Position numbers and translations under genes: made by a program. A model generated the notes under the pieces. It was not told the DNA's origin, ran no database searches, and worked only from the letters and a program-made list of their open reading frames with translations. From assembly GCA_030272585.1 (NCBI GenBank), contig BSYQ01000009.1:1116001-1180000 (forward strand): 64,000 nt of DNA, read 5' to 3'. This DNA comes from Bryopsis sp. KO-2023 (taxonomy: Eukaryota > Chlorophyta > Ulvophyceae > Bryopsidales > Bryopsidaceae). Shown here in pieces: positions 1 through 11,776 of the stretch; the stretch's first letter is position 1; each line of letters opens with the position of its first letter.

Positions 1-3000
1 GCCGCCAGAGTTAGCCGACCATGCGCTGAGTTTTTTCACTATCCTTGATATTGCACGCTTCAGTTCCACTAGTCGAGATGCTCTGCGGGTTTGTCGAGTG
101 AGTGCGCGTCCATCCAATGTTTAAATTTTAAAACTCGAGAAGTAACGCCAGTGGCGGATCTATGGGGAGTTTCATCCCACCTCCTGAGCTGAAAATCTGA
201 CCTTTTTCTGCTTGCCTTCCAGTCAAATCCAACATATAAATGACTGCAACATGAGTGTGTTTGTTGTTGCAGCGTGCATTGAATGCCCGCTCCTCCATTA
301 CTAATAAAGATGTTCTGACATCATCAATTACCAGGAACATTGCGATTATCAGGTCAGATTTTTCAGAAAAGGATTCAACCCTTGTATGTGGAAGAAGGGA
401 CATTTCTTGAGGTCAAAACCCATTATTTGTTGATTGGATTTCAGAATGCCCTCCTAAACGCTCAAATTAATACCGCCCAGCTTCACCCTTTTTCGAACCA
501 CAGTTTTCAATTTTCGATTTCTTCACATTTTAACTACAGATATTCACCCCTGCTTTTTTCTCCAATTTTTTTTTTTCCATTCCTTCATGTCAGGTTCATT
601 GCAGAGCACTGTTTCAGCCTTCAAACGTTTTCGGTGTCCTTTCCCGAACAATGCTGGATTTCCAGCGTTATCTTGGAATCAATGGTGATGCTTGCACACA
701 AGACATCTCACCTTGTGGAGCTGAATCTGGTCAACATCAATCTGGACGATCGGGCCCTCGTGGCGATGTCTTGGGCAGCCCCCAACCTGGCTCACATTAT
801 TCTGGGCAGCACCACTCCCTCAGTGCCAAATAACAGCTTCGGAGGTGAGATTTTAATATGCATGTGATGTCTAAGAGCTGCTCCAAGGCTAAATTTCCAC
901 TAGAAGGGGGTTCGGTGGGGTCGTGTGCGTGCTGTGTGTGGAAATACTTCATCATATGTCGACATCTGGCAGTCAGTTTGCTTCCCTGGCTCGGCAAAAG
1001 GCCGTACGCTTTGGTGTGCATATAAATAAATAACATTAAACATTGCGGAGCATTTGTGCTTATGAGCCAAGTAGATACAAGCAGCGTGGAGGAGCAGCCT
1101 AAAAATAGCTCACGTGATTTTGAAAGTTTTGATGCATTTTGTAGATGTGGGGATGAATGCCATTGTGGAAAGATGCTCGAAGCTGGAGTCGCTGGGGTTG
1201 GTTCAATGCCACGGCTGCAGCGATGATTTTTTGTATGCTATGGGGTCGTGTTGCAAGGGGATGAAACAATTGATGCTCCATTCATGTCTGCATGTGAGGT
1301 TTTTTAACTGTGGGAAAAGAATTGAAAAAAAAAAAGATAAAGAAAAAGCACTTCTTTTCATTCAACTGTTGAATAGGATTTCTCTCTGATGGTGCTTCCA
1401 CTTCTTTGACATTTTTTGAATCTGATTTTGAAAAACAAAACATGCATAATTAGATTGATTGAAATTGATTTAATTTATTTACTTATTATTATTTCTTTGT
1501 TTTTTGCCCAGATAACGGAATTTGGAATAAGTGGATTTGCAAGTCTCTGTCAAAATCTGGAACTCCTTGATTTGGCAGGGATGAGGCTCCTTCTGGACGA
1601 GGTCAAGGATGGTGATATCTCCAAAATATGGAGTTCTTGCTCAAAAAACCTGAAGGTGCTGCTTCTTGGCAGAAACTTTGTTTTTTTATTTTATTATATT
1701 TCCCCTGAGTGATTGCACATCTCATGGATATAAAAAAACATGTATGTTAACCTAGTTTTCAGCCGGTGTTTTATCGGCTTTACTTTCGGAAAATCGTGGA
1801 GAAAGAGTGCACAATTTTTGGTTTTTGCGTAAGACTAGAAACCGAATTGATTTTTATTCAAGCATCAGAAATAGAAGGGGGAAAACGAAAAAGACAAGCG
1901 CGCCAGTGCGATTTGCATCATATCCCAATTTGCGTGTGAATACTGCGCAATGGAAGATTTTGCTTCAACAGAGGTGAAGGTCATATTCAGCTGTGCCGAA
2001 AAATCCTCTTTGGAAAAATTTGTCGACGAAGAGACACATAAATTTCTCCATGATTGGAATTTTCAGGTACTTCGACTGAAAGAGGGTTGCAGGTTCAAGA
2101 AGGCCTCCCTTGTCCAGTTCTTCTCCGATGCAACGAAACTCGAGAGTGTGGAGCTGCATGGCTGTCGAGTGACTGATGAAATCCTCGCCACGGTATTCAA
2201 CACCTTGCACTGTTTTTTTTTTAATTTATTTCTTCCCTTCATGAACAGAATCCATCATCAACGGGTCGTTCGTGATTTTATTTTTTTTGAGAAAAGAATT
2301 GGTGGTTGCAATAATAATTGGTATTATTCTTCTACCTACTGATCATATTCTTGAATTGAATTTATGGCTTTTCTTTGGTTTTTTAATTTGTTTGGCTCCT
2401 CTTTTCTAAGTGAAAGGATGGTATAATGGCCTGGCATCGTAGATTGCTGCCAACTGCCAAGGTCTCCAATCCTTGAAGTTGAGAAGTGCCAAAGTTACTC
2501 CCCAAGGATTGAACCTTGTGACCCAGCAGTGTCCGAATATCAAGGAGATAGGGTTGACGAGTGAGTCCATGACTGACCGATAAAAGAAACAAGAAACTGC
2601 ACGCACGCTGCTGGAAAAAGAAGTACATATATTTCAAATAACATAAATAAGAAAAAAAGGTTGAAAAACAGAAAAAAAAAGGAAAAAAAAAGGGAAAAAA
2701 AATAAAAAAGGAAAAAAATTAAAATGGATTTCTGAGAGGGGAGCAGAAAGAGGGGAGGGGGACTGGAAGTGTACATGCAAGAACGCTTCAAAACAGAATC
2801 GGTTTGCCATTTTATCTCCATTAGGGTCCTTTTTCTGTGTGCCGACAGGAGAGGGGCTCATTCATAAGACACGAGGGATTTCACTCTCATACTGTTACCC
2901 GTTTTTGCCAGATATCTCTAAGAATTGCAAATCCCTCACTTCAGTCGAGGTCGAGGGTTTATCGACGGTTCCAGCTTCAGAGGTGGAATGCCTTTTGGAC

Positions 3001-4298
3001 TCCGATCTAACTGGGAGGTTGGAAGATTTGAGTCTGACTTGGGGTGATTTGTGCGGATCCGATGGGGGTAACGAAAGGAATGGTGTCGAGGTGGGGGGCT
3101 ATCTATGTGGGTGTCGATGTTTGAGGTCTCTGCGGATGGAAAACTATCCTGGGACGGCTGATATGGTGAGCATCACTGATCAAGGTTTTTCTTCCAGCAA
3201 TGATGATTTACACCTGTTGAATTGAAATTTGTTTTTTACACATAAAGGTCCAGTGCAGCCCGTTCACGGAAATGTGTCCTAGGCTGACTCAGAAAGAAAC
3301 CACCGTATCATCACAATGTCCATATCTGAAAGCTCTCTATCCCTTGCCCCCACATATATATTGTCTTCTTATTTATCTTTTTTTTTGGGGGGGGGGGGAG
3401 AGGTGAACAAAAAGGTAAAGTGAGTGGGATGCACAATGGATGTGGGGAAATCGTTGCTGTCAAAACCGTACAGATTCACGTATTGCTGCACAGGTTGCTC
3501 ATGCAATCAGCTGTTTGGGGAATCCTCTGACCTGTTTGAGTCTGTCTGGGAGCAACATCACCGATGAAGGCCTGAAGTATCTAATACATGCCAACATCCA
3601 CGTCAGACAAATAGATCTTTCATGCTGCAATAGCATTTCGTCTGAGGGGCTGGTGGAGACTGTCAAAGCGATCGGACAGTATTGGCAGGTATTTTATTCT
3701 TCTTTTCTGAACTGTTGCTTTTTTTTTTTTGCTTTTTTTTCCCTGGTGGCCCTTTGTCATCATCTCAACTATCAGAAACAGTTTGTGTGTTTGGTAACAT
3801 TATCTGTAAAATACAGTTATGTAATTTTACATTAAAAAAAAAGAAACCCAGCCAACTTTTTTTTAAAGATTTAAAAAGCGAGAAATAATATTGGACTTTC
3901 TTCTTGAATTTTTTTTTCTTGTTTTCTTTTCTCAAGTGGAAAGAGTGTTTTCTTTTTCTCTGACTCTTGCAACTCTTTTTGAATCTTATCGATGCACGCG
4001 GTGAGCAAGAAACTCAGCATCTTGTTTTAATTTTAATTTTCTTTTCCCTCTTCTCTTTTGAATCCAGGAGGTAAATTTTTCTAAAGTGACGGCAGTATCA
4101 GACGAGGTCATTGATGCAATTTTGGATACATGCCACGAAATAGAGTATCTGAATATCGGGATGCCACCTGATGCTCGATCCAGAATCACGGGAAGTGGTG
4201 TCAGAAGATTGAGGGCAGCCGTGCACTCTCGATATTTCAAAGTGGAGCGCATGTCCGGAACTCCGCGGGCAAAATCGTTGGATTGGAGGCGGCATTAA
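1..4298 (+). CDS. F-box/LRR protein, 5'-partial, 10 exons
   Basis: This is a likely substrate adaptor of an SCF ubiquitin ligase. Exons read as <1..98, 273..352, 594..844, 1145..1293, 1512..1655, 2067..2192, 2443..2560, 2912..3184, 3474..3688 and 4068..4298, and all junction phases agree. The first exon carries an F-box-like helix (PPELADHALSFFTILDIARF, frame 2). The later exons carry cysteine-containing leucine-rich repeats of the AMN1/FBXL type, for example LESLGLVQCHGCSDD, LTCLSLSGSNITDEGLKYL and IRQIDLSCCNSISSEGL-like units. The protein ends in ...KSLDWRRH before a TAA. The exon 8 donor is chosen at GATCAAG|GTTTTT, because the earlier GTGAGC would break the frame into exon 9. The 5' end and start codon lie outside the window. 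The F-box/LRR fold is seen directly; the SCF role is inferred from the family and no substrate can be named. Confidence 0.8.
3248..3332 (+). repeat. Dispersed repeat copy 1 (intron 8 of F-box/LRR gene)
   Basis: An 85-bp block that includes GCAGCCCGTTCACGGAAATG, then a CTGACTCAGAAAGAAAC stretch and ATCATCACAATGTCCATATC. It recurs with high similarity at 9498-9599 and 37904-38016, always in + orientation. No terminal inverted repeats were seen. Confidence 0.75.
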
Positions 4299-4975
4299 CA
4301 ATATCGCAACCACATCATTAGTTTCATACAGACATACTCGGCAAATTACTCTTTGGAGTTCTGTTGGTGTGGGGTTTTTTCTGGTTAGTCGTTGTGTTAG
4401 TTCTTGCCCTGTTGGTTTTCTTTTTCAGCGCACGGTTCGATAATTTTTTTTTGTATTGCCTTTTCTGTTTTGGATTGTTTGTACATGTAATGTAAATTTT
4501 CTGCGGGGAAGCGAGTCCAACCCATCAATCATCCGCGGTGAAATGTCCCTCCTTTCATCCACTTTAGGGGTGCCGACGGACCATCAGAAAATTCTTTAGG
4601 GAAGAGGTCTGGATTAGTCATTCCAGAGTGCCCAATCCTGAGTCTAAAAAGACACTAGGCCAGTCCCATCCTCTCCTGTCTGTCTGTCTTTAGACAATTT
4701 TGCTGGAAGAGAATTGACAAGACCACCAGAGCTATTTTGGTATTTTTTTTTTTTGGGGGGGGGGTAGTAACTCTTATTGGGTTTTTTTTTCCAAATTAAA
4801 CAGGAACCAAAAGCCACCTTATCACAGACTGAGAACCTGACATATTTCTTTTACACCCTCGAAGACCCCCCCCCTCAATTTCTGTGCTATCTTCCCTGCA
4901 TACTTGTGGTAAACAAAAGAAAAAGAAAAGAGAAATCTGATTTTCAGCTGCGAATACACATATGCCTTTGAAAAT
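4299..4975. other. Convergent intergenic spacer
   Basis: This spacer separates the 3' ends of the F-box/LRR gene (+) and the unknown acidic gene (-). It is T-rich with homopolymer runs. I see no gene, and only 3' untranslated sequence is expected here. Confidence 0.5.
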
Positions 4976-6854
4976 TCAGCTGCTCGAGTGATGCGAGTCG
5001 ACCTTGTCACGGAGAGCCTTTTTCATTTTTTCAACATCTTCCAGGTCAACCATTGCATTCGGACCTTTTTCTTCCCTTACGCTGGTGAACATCTCCCTGC
5101 CCAAGGAAAAAATTACAATAACACTTTCAGGTTTGAAAAAAACAAAACGGCAGAAAAAGCATTGGGTAGGAGCTATGGCAAAAACTTACGCTAGGGAACT
5201 CTTGAAAGCTTGGAGGCCTGTGGCAAGTTTCATTTGAGCTGCTACCGGCATCCCTCTGACCTCCTCCGAGTTGAAAATATCAGCCACACTGGCGCAATCC
5301 ACACACACACACACACACACATGCACACACTTAAACACCAAGCTGAAGAAAGGAACCCAAAGAAGCCTTGCAACCCAACAGCATTTTTTTTATAAAACAG
5401 CAGATATATCTTTTCACAAACATATCATATGTATATACATATAATTGGGAGGTAATGTTCCCCACCTCTCCCCATCGTCCAGGTCTTCAAAAACTTCATC
5501 CAGTGTGACGGTGTCATTTTCCAGCTCAGCTTCAGAAGTGTCCACATCTAGTTCGCCTTCTTTCCTCCACACCATGTCTGCATCTTCACCAACATCAACG
5601 AGGCGACCTGTACACAAAAACCCACATCCACCACTCAAAAGAATCCACACCACACATATCTGCACACTTTCTCAATGAATTAATGAACATCATGACTCTG
5701 TTTTTTAGCAACGATTTCTTTGCTCGGCCAAAGTTTTCGGAAAGTTGTGGTGGAGCCCTATGTATGATTGGAACCCTGTCTAGACAAGGACACTCAATAT
5801 ATCTCAGGAAGAAACTGCGACAGACGTGAAGGGGGGGGGAGAGGACCAAAAGTTATCTTCCATTTTAAGTGTGGGATGTCTGACACCAGTAGTTACGTTT
5901 CGAGAAGAATCTGACGGTCGCCTCCGCCTCCTCAAAATCGTCGAAAGCATCATATCTGTGGAGCCATCACAAACAGAAATCTTTAACCTCGGATGAGTGG
6001 TCAGTCAGTGTGTTTCTCAAGTGGTGGATGAATTTTTTGCCCCCCAAATCTATGCCAAAAGAAGATAAAGCTGCCATATGCAAATCATTTGCGAGCTTTT
6101 TTTTGTTTTTTTCCCAACTTTCTTATGGGTAATCTGCTTAAACCACATGAGGAAGACAATGAGCAAAATGCGGACAGATCGATCCGGCCCCCCACCGCAG
6201 CCTTACCAAGATTAGACTCACCGGATCACCCAACCATTTCCTTCAGAATTTCCTTCGCTTTCTTCACTGCGTATTATTCTTGCACCCCACCACTGCAGCC
6301 AAGAAAAAAAACACTAAATAAACGCAAGAATATACATATGCATGCAAAACGAAGAACTTCAATCGAATTTTTGCAACAGAAAGAAAAAAAAGAAGAAAAA
6401 AAGCAAGTACTAAAGATGTAATCAAGAGCATGCAGCTGCCCAAGGACACCAGTTTGCTTTACTTTCAGCCCGCACCTTTTCATAAGAAGAACCATCTGCT
6501 TCTTCCAAAGTCCATTTGACCTTTGCTTTTCCCACACAGAATTGAAATCAATGGATCAATTCAAAAGACATGCATCAAGCATGCCAGATGGGCACACCTT
6601 TCCAGCACCACCATAGAAAAAACGGTAGAAGCTCTTTTATATTCCACAACCAAACTTTCACCTGTTTCGTTCGCTACAGAAAACACATATCCACACTGGA
6701 AAACACGCACCTCAATTTTATCGTTCACGCCCAAACCCACGCTAGCGAGCGACAAACCATTCTCAACGGGGTCGCAGCGTTCACTCTGCTCGACGGCGGG
6801 ATCCGCTCGTTCGGCCCAGGGAAGTACTAGTTCTCCTTTTGCTGGGTTCTGCAT
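4976..6854 (-). CDS. Unknown acidic protein, multi-exon
   Basis: I do not recognise this gene. A chain of minus-strand coding blocks starts at ATG 6854 (MQNPAKGELVLPWAERADP...) and ends at TGA 4976-4978 (...RDKVDSHHSSS). Intermediate exons read KIE|VKWTLEEADGSSYEK, VKKAKEILKEMVG, DAFDDFEEAEATVRFFSK, APPQLSENFGRAKKSLL, LVDVGEDADMVWRKEGELDV...LDEVFEDLDDGERWG, KLATGLQAFKSSLA and EMFTSVREEKGPNAMVDLEDVEKMKKALRDKV. The middle is strongly acidic and the C-terminal block is probably helical. The junctions around 5240-5450 and near 6200 do not resolve cleanly, so an exon may be missing; a CA microsatellite lies in that intron. Its start codon faces the ENT gene across 154 bp, so the two probably share a promoter region. 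No signal peptide or membrane segment is seen. Confidence 0.55.
5300..5330. repeat. (CA)n microsatellite
   Basis: A run of about fifteen CA dinucleotides, interrupted once by TG, inside an intron of the unknown acidic gene. Confidence 0.9.
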
Positions 6855-7008
6855 GTCTTCAATGCAAAAGCGACAAGGAGGGGATCGGGTTTATTTCAAC
6901 GTGTTTGTACGGCACCGAGGACGTGGCAAAAATGCGGAACGTATCAAACCAAGCATCCACCACACGAAAAAAAACGAAAGTGGGCGCACCTCCGCTGGAA
7001 ATCGCACG
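6855..7008. promoter_or_regulatory. Candidate bidirectional promoter
   Basis: 154 bp separate the start codons of two divergent genes, the unknown acidic protein (-) and the nucleoside transporter (+). Both 5' untranslated regions and the shared promoter must fit here unless there are upstream non-coding exons. No TATA-like element stands out. Confidence 0.45.
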
Positions 7009-10000
7009 ATGGATCCTCCGCAAGACAAAGTGCGATCACGAATGTTGAATGAAGCAGATGAAAACAACAGCAATGTCTAAGGATACCAGTGTGTGTGCCT
7101 GTTCCTGTTCACCTTTTGGGTGTTCTTTCTTGTGGTTTAGTTGTTTTTTTGAGTCAATGATTTGACCTCCAGGGACAAGTGGCATATTGGTCGGTGTTTC
7201 TTCTGGGAGCAGGGGTCCTGGCTCCATGGAATTCGTTCATAACTGCTGTGGATTATTTTGAGGCAGTCTATCCGGTTGGTGAACGCAATTCAACACACAT
7301 CTGAATGCAATCTGCATCCTTGATGTGAGATCTCTGCTCATTGTGTGGTTACTTTTGTTCATATACGTATACGTATACAGGTATTTTTTTGTTTGTTTAT
7401 TTTGGGGTTTACAGATGCATCAATCCCTTATTCATAAGTGCAACTCTCCGTTGTTAAAAAATGTCGAACGAAACAAGAAAAAAAAACCTCTACTCCCTGA
7501 AGTAATCCTTGATTTGTACGTTCCATCATAAATTTCCTGCCTGTTGATCATCAGTAGTATTTTTCAATCCTTTGTTTTTCACATAAATCTATGTACATGT
7601 TATTCATATTTTCTGTTGTTTAATGTTTTTTGGGGGAGGGTAGGAGTGAAAATAATTGCATCAAGAAACTAGATGAATGGATGTCCATGTTATGTTTCGT
7701 TTTCTGCAACTCTCTCTTCGATATAGTAAAATCATGGGTGCTTTGACCAGGGGAGCCACATGGACAGAAAATTCTCGGTGTTGTATATGCCTGCGATGCT
7801 GGTGACCTTGTCCATCATGGTTGTCTGGAACAAACTTTTCAGTCTCACCGCCAGAGTTCGGGTTGGACTCTCAGCATTCACCGTAATTCTGATCCTCGTC
7901 CCAATCGTAAGCACTCCCCAAAAGAAAAAAATATTTGCGCGAAGAAATATTAAATCAGCTGGAATCCCCATATTTGTTTCTTTTGCATAATCGCTCATGT
8001 CACATGCAGTGTAATAAGTCGGGAATAAACTGTCAGGATTTTTTCCGGCTTGCTTTTTGCATTTTTCTTGTATTAATGGTCCTGCTTGTCTGGGTTTTTT
8101 TGGAATTACAATGGAAACGTCACATTGGCTCCGCAGAATTGAGTTATTGTTGATTGATTGATTTGTTGCTATCTTGTGCTGCATTTTTCTGTTTAATAGA
8201 TCGATGCTATTTTTGTCCATGGGGTGAAAGCCTCTCCAGCTGCACAAATCATAACGTTGGCTGGGTTGTTTCTCGTTGGAGTTTTCGATGGAGTCTGTCA
8301 AGGGGCAGTCATTGCGGAGTCTGCCTATCTCCCGGGACTCTACCAGCAGGTCAGCAGCCCATAATCAATCCAACACAGCACACTGCTATTGTTTATTGAC
8401 ACACTCCATCACAACAAATAGCTCAAATAGTTCTCGACCAAGACTTGAGGAATTTTGTGGGAAAGGATGTGCTCCCTTTTTTCCTTTTTTTATATGTATA
8501 AATATATATGGTTGTTCATAGTGTTTGATTGGGGCATCGAATGCCATTCAAAGAAGAATAACTGAACCAGATCACACACTGAAGAGTGCCTGCGTGTCTC
8601 TCTTCCTTGAATGCTATACCTATGATTTCTTTTAGTAATTTTTATCGCTGTTTTACAGGCATACACATCTGGGACTGCGGCCTCAGGTCTGCTCATCAGT
8701 TTTCTCAGAATCGCCACGAAACTTGCTCTGCCGGACACCACCAAGGGGCTTCGAGTCAGCACCACCATTTATTTCCTCACTTCAGCCATGATTTGCTTTG
8801 CATGCTTGATGATTCACTCCAAAATCCTCCCCACCCTGCCCTTCGTCAAGTTTTACAAGGAGAAAGCCGATCGAGCGGACCAAGGTTGGAACGGCATGTG
8901 TCAGACTGAACAGCCCGTCGATGCGTTTCTCTGGGAAGAGGTCCTTGGAAATCGTAGAAGGAATAAAAACATGGTCGAGTTGCATTCCAGTCAGACCTGC
9001 TTGTTGAGGATTCCCTCGAATGCAAAAGGAGCTGGTGATGCTCTTGTGTTACGGCAGCTTGACTGCGAATGCTCCCCTGCCTGTATATTTTCTGGGGTGG
9101 ATTTTTCCTTAAAGTTTCTTCTTTCTGTGCCGACCAACAGATCAAAAGGGGATTTCATTTACTGAAAATGATGGAGACAATGGAATCGAGGCCGACGACG
9201 TGGGGTTGGTGTCGAAATCCCGGAAAGGAAGAGACTACGTTCAAGTCACGCGCAAGATGCTCCACCCGGTCATCGCTTTGATGATGATGTACCTCGTCAC
9301 TTTGACCATATTTCCGGGGGTGCCTGCAGAAGACGTCCACGTGAGTTCGCACTCCATTCGCAGCCAAAAAATGCTATTCTCCCTGGTGGCTCAGGGCAAG
9401 TTTGAGAAACCTAGTGGGGTGGATCATCCGGTTTATATATATATGTGTGTGTAGATTTAAGGCCATATTTTTTGAATCGAAAATTGTTCTACACAAGGTG
9501 AAAAGTCGAATGCAGCCCGTTCACGGAAATGTGTAAAAGGATGACTCAGAAAGAAACGACCGTATCATCACAATGTCCATATCTAAAAGCCCCAAAGGTA
9601 AACCAGGAAGAAACTGATTCGGGAACCTCCAGGAAAATCGCTGACCTAAGGCCCTGTGCATTGATGTGTGTTTTTGTGGTGATTGTGCTAGTCGAAAGTC
9701 CTGGGGGATTGGTACGGCATTTTGCTGATCACCATTTACAACATTGCGGATTTTGTCGGTAAATACATGCCAGCATACACCCCCGCGATTCAAAAAGGCT
9801 GGGTGCTGACAATGGCGACTGCAAGCCGGCTGTTGTTTCTGCCGATCTTTTTGCTGGCGATGAAATTCAGCCCTATTCCGGTCCTCCTCTTCTTCTTGGT
9901 GTTCGCTTTGGGCTTGACAAACGGGTGAGTCATTTGTGGTGGGAAAATATGTACAGGGTTGAAGATCCATCCATGCCCAAATGCTCATAGGTTTTCTTCT

Positions 10001-10405
10001 TTTTCCCAATATATATTATATTGAGGCTGAAAACCCCATGCAGCCCATCCACTGTCCAAATGAGTGTTTTTGACCCTCCTGTTTTTCTCAACTTTTGACT
10101 AGCTTTTTCAATTTCCTCCACGTTTGTCTTTCTTTTCCTTTCATTTTCTGTTGATTTGTCCTTTTTTTGCTGGGCTCTTATGCAAGCAGAATTGTGTGTG
10201 TTCATTTCCTGTCTGTTTTAATGCTATTCCTCACATTTCCCCCCCTCGATTTTGCAGTTACTTGACCACGAATGCTTTCATGATGGGGTCTGCATCTCTA
10301 TCAGGCAATGAATATGATATTGGCGGAAATATTATGGTCCTTGCTTTGGTGATTGGATTAGTCATGGGGGCTTTCGGAGGGTGGGCCATCCTCGCATTCG
10401 AATGA
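7009..10405 (+). CDS. Equilibrative nucleoside transporter (SLC29/ENT family), 8 exons
   Basis: This is a multi-pass membrane carrier for nucleosides or nucleobases. Exons are 7009..7074, 7173..7274, 7751..7906, 8200..8349, 8659..8884, 9141..9340, 9692..9924 and 10258..10405, giving 426 residues, a normal ENT length with consistent phases. A short hydrophilic N-terminus precedes TM1, which has the ENT signature LLGAGVLAPWNSFITA. Then follow YPGSHMDRKFSVLYMPA, a TM segment with VFDGVCQGAVIAESAYLPG (TM4 region), TSGTAASGLLISFLRI, a long charged loop after TM6, the C-terminal half starting near RKMLHPVIALMMMYLVTLT with WYGILLITIYNIADFVGKY, and a final helix ending ...GWAILAFE. About eleven helices are expected. 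The exon 1 donor (AAT|GTCTAA) is weak and could be off by a few bases. The plasma membrane or an organelle membrane is equally possible, and substrate preference cannot be read from the sequence. Confidence 0.9.
9498..9599 (+). repeat. Dispersed repeat copy 2 (intron 6 of ENT gene)
   Basis: It shares GCAGCCCGTTCACGGAAATG and ATCATCACAATGTCCATATC with copy 1, and the tail CCCCAAAGGT with copy 3. A degenerate fragment (ATGCAGCCCATCCACTG) near 10039 in the next intron may be related. Confidence 0.75.
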
Positions 10406-11776
10406 TCCAGCCGTTCCCCATATCGTTTTTCTGTGGTGGTGTTTGACTGGGAAGGAAAACAAAAGAAAAGAGCAAAGTGGACAAGGAAGGCACCAGCTAG
10501 TTCTTCCGAACTTTTTTTTTTTTTTAATTCGAGTTGGTCGACTGTTTTTCTAAGACTAAGTTTCAACTCGCAAGCGTTCAGAGCATTCCGAACAGTAATT
10601 GACTCGACTACAACTTACTGAAGATTGTCGGGAATTTGGGGTAACTGGGTTTGCAATGATGGCTAGCGCCCATACCGCTCATGTGGTGGGTTGACAGGGC
10701 TTTCAGTTTGGATGTATTACATTGAGAAAACAATTGATGGCTGGGTGAATCTTGCAGATGGACCTATATGCAGATATGTTTGCCCCCGATCGTAGCAACT
10801 AGGACAATATGAAGTGTGGGAGTGTTTTAGACATTCGTTAGATTGCTAGAGACAGTTTTTAACCAAGCAGTCAAGTCTGAGGGGGCAGTAACGGTATGTA
10901 GACACTTGGCGTTGTGTGATAGGCTGACTTTAGTACGGTTTTAGTCAGCGCCACTCACTCCACGCTTTGTAAAAAACAGAAAGGCTCATAGCTGCACTTG
11001 AAAGAATTTAACAGAAAATATGGCTGCTGATGTCCAGGAGCCCAAAGCGCAATAGATTTCCTGTATGAAGCAGTCACGTGTTGAGGTGTCTTCTTGCCAG
11101 AAAGAATAGTTCTTTTTGAATCAGGGAGTAAAAACCACTACTTGTTGGGATATGGATCTACATGAGCATGTACAGGGAAACAATACTTTGTATTGTAGTT
11201 ATGTTGCAGTCTTTAGCCAACAGTCTTTAATCATAATTCTACATATCATGTTTGTTGATATACATCGAGATGGTCACCCGCACCAGATTTTGGTGCATGC
11301 TACTGAAATAGCCATTTATTTTCATTTTCGTTATATTGGCGCAGATAAGATGCTCAGCTCATCATTTAAGTCACCTGCCAAACACTACTGATTTTGTTAC
11401 ACAAAAAAACAAATACCCCGGACAAGGTCAACGTCACCTGGAAAGACGTCACCTACAAAAATTTCCTTCCCCCAGGCCCATAAAAACAAAGTTAAATCAC
11501 CTAGAACACTTGCAAAACGCTCTAATTGCACCTAACAAAACCACCAAAAATTCTCCCCACTTGCCTCTGTGAACAAACCAACTTCATCTACCACGATTCC
11601 AACGCTCAACTATTTCAAAAGCATTGAACTTGCCTTTCCAGATGCCTGTCAAGGCCATCTTTTTTGTCAGCATATTGTACATAAATTATCATGTAGCCAT
11701 TCTCCGAACCATCCTCGGAAACAGCCCCCCCCCCTCTTACACCTCCTTTGAAAAGTGACTGTAAACTCAATTGCGT
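10406..11776. other. Convergent intergenic spacer
   Basis: 1.4 kb lie between the ENT stop codon and the Argonaute stop codon. Open frames here are short, have no recognisable protein and no consistent splice signals. I see nothing I can name. Confidence 0.5.
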
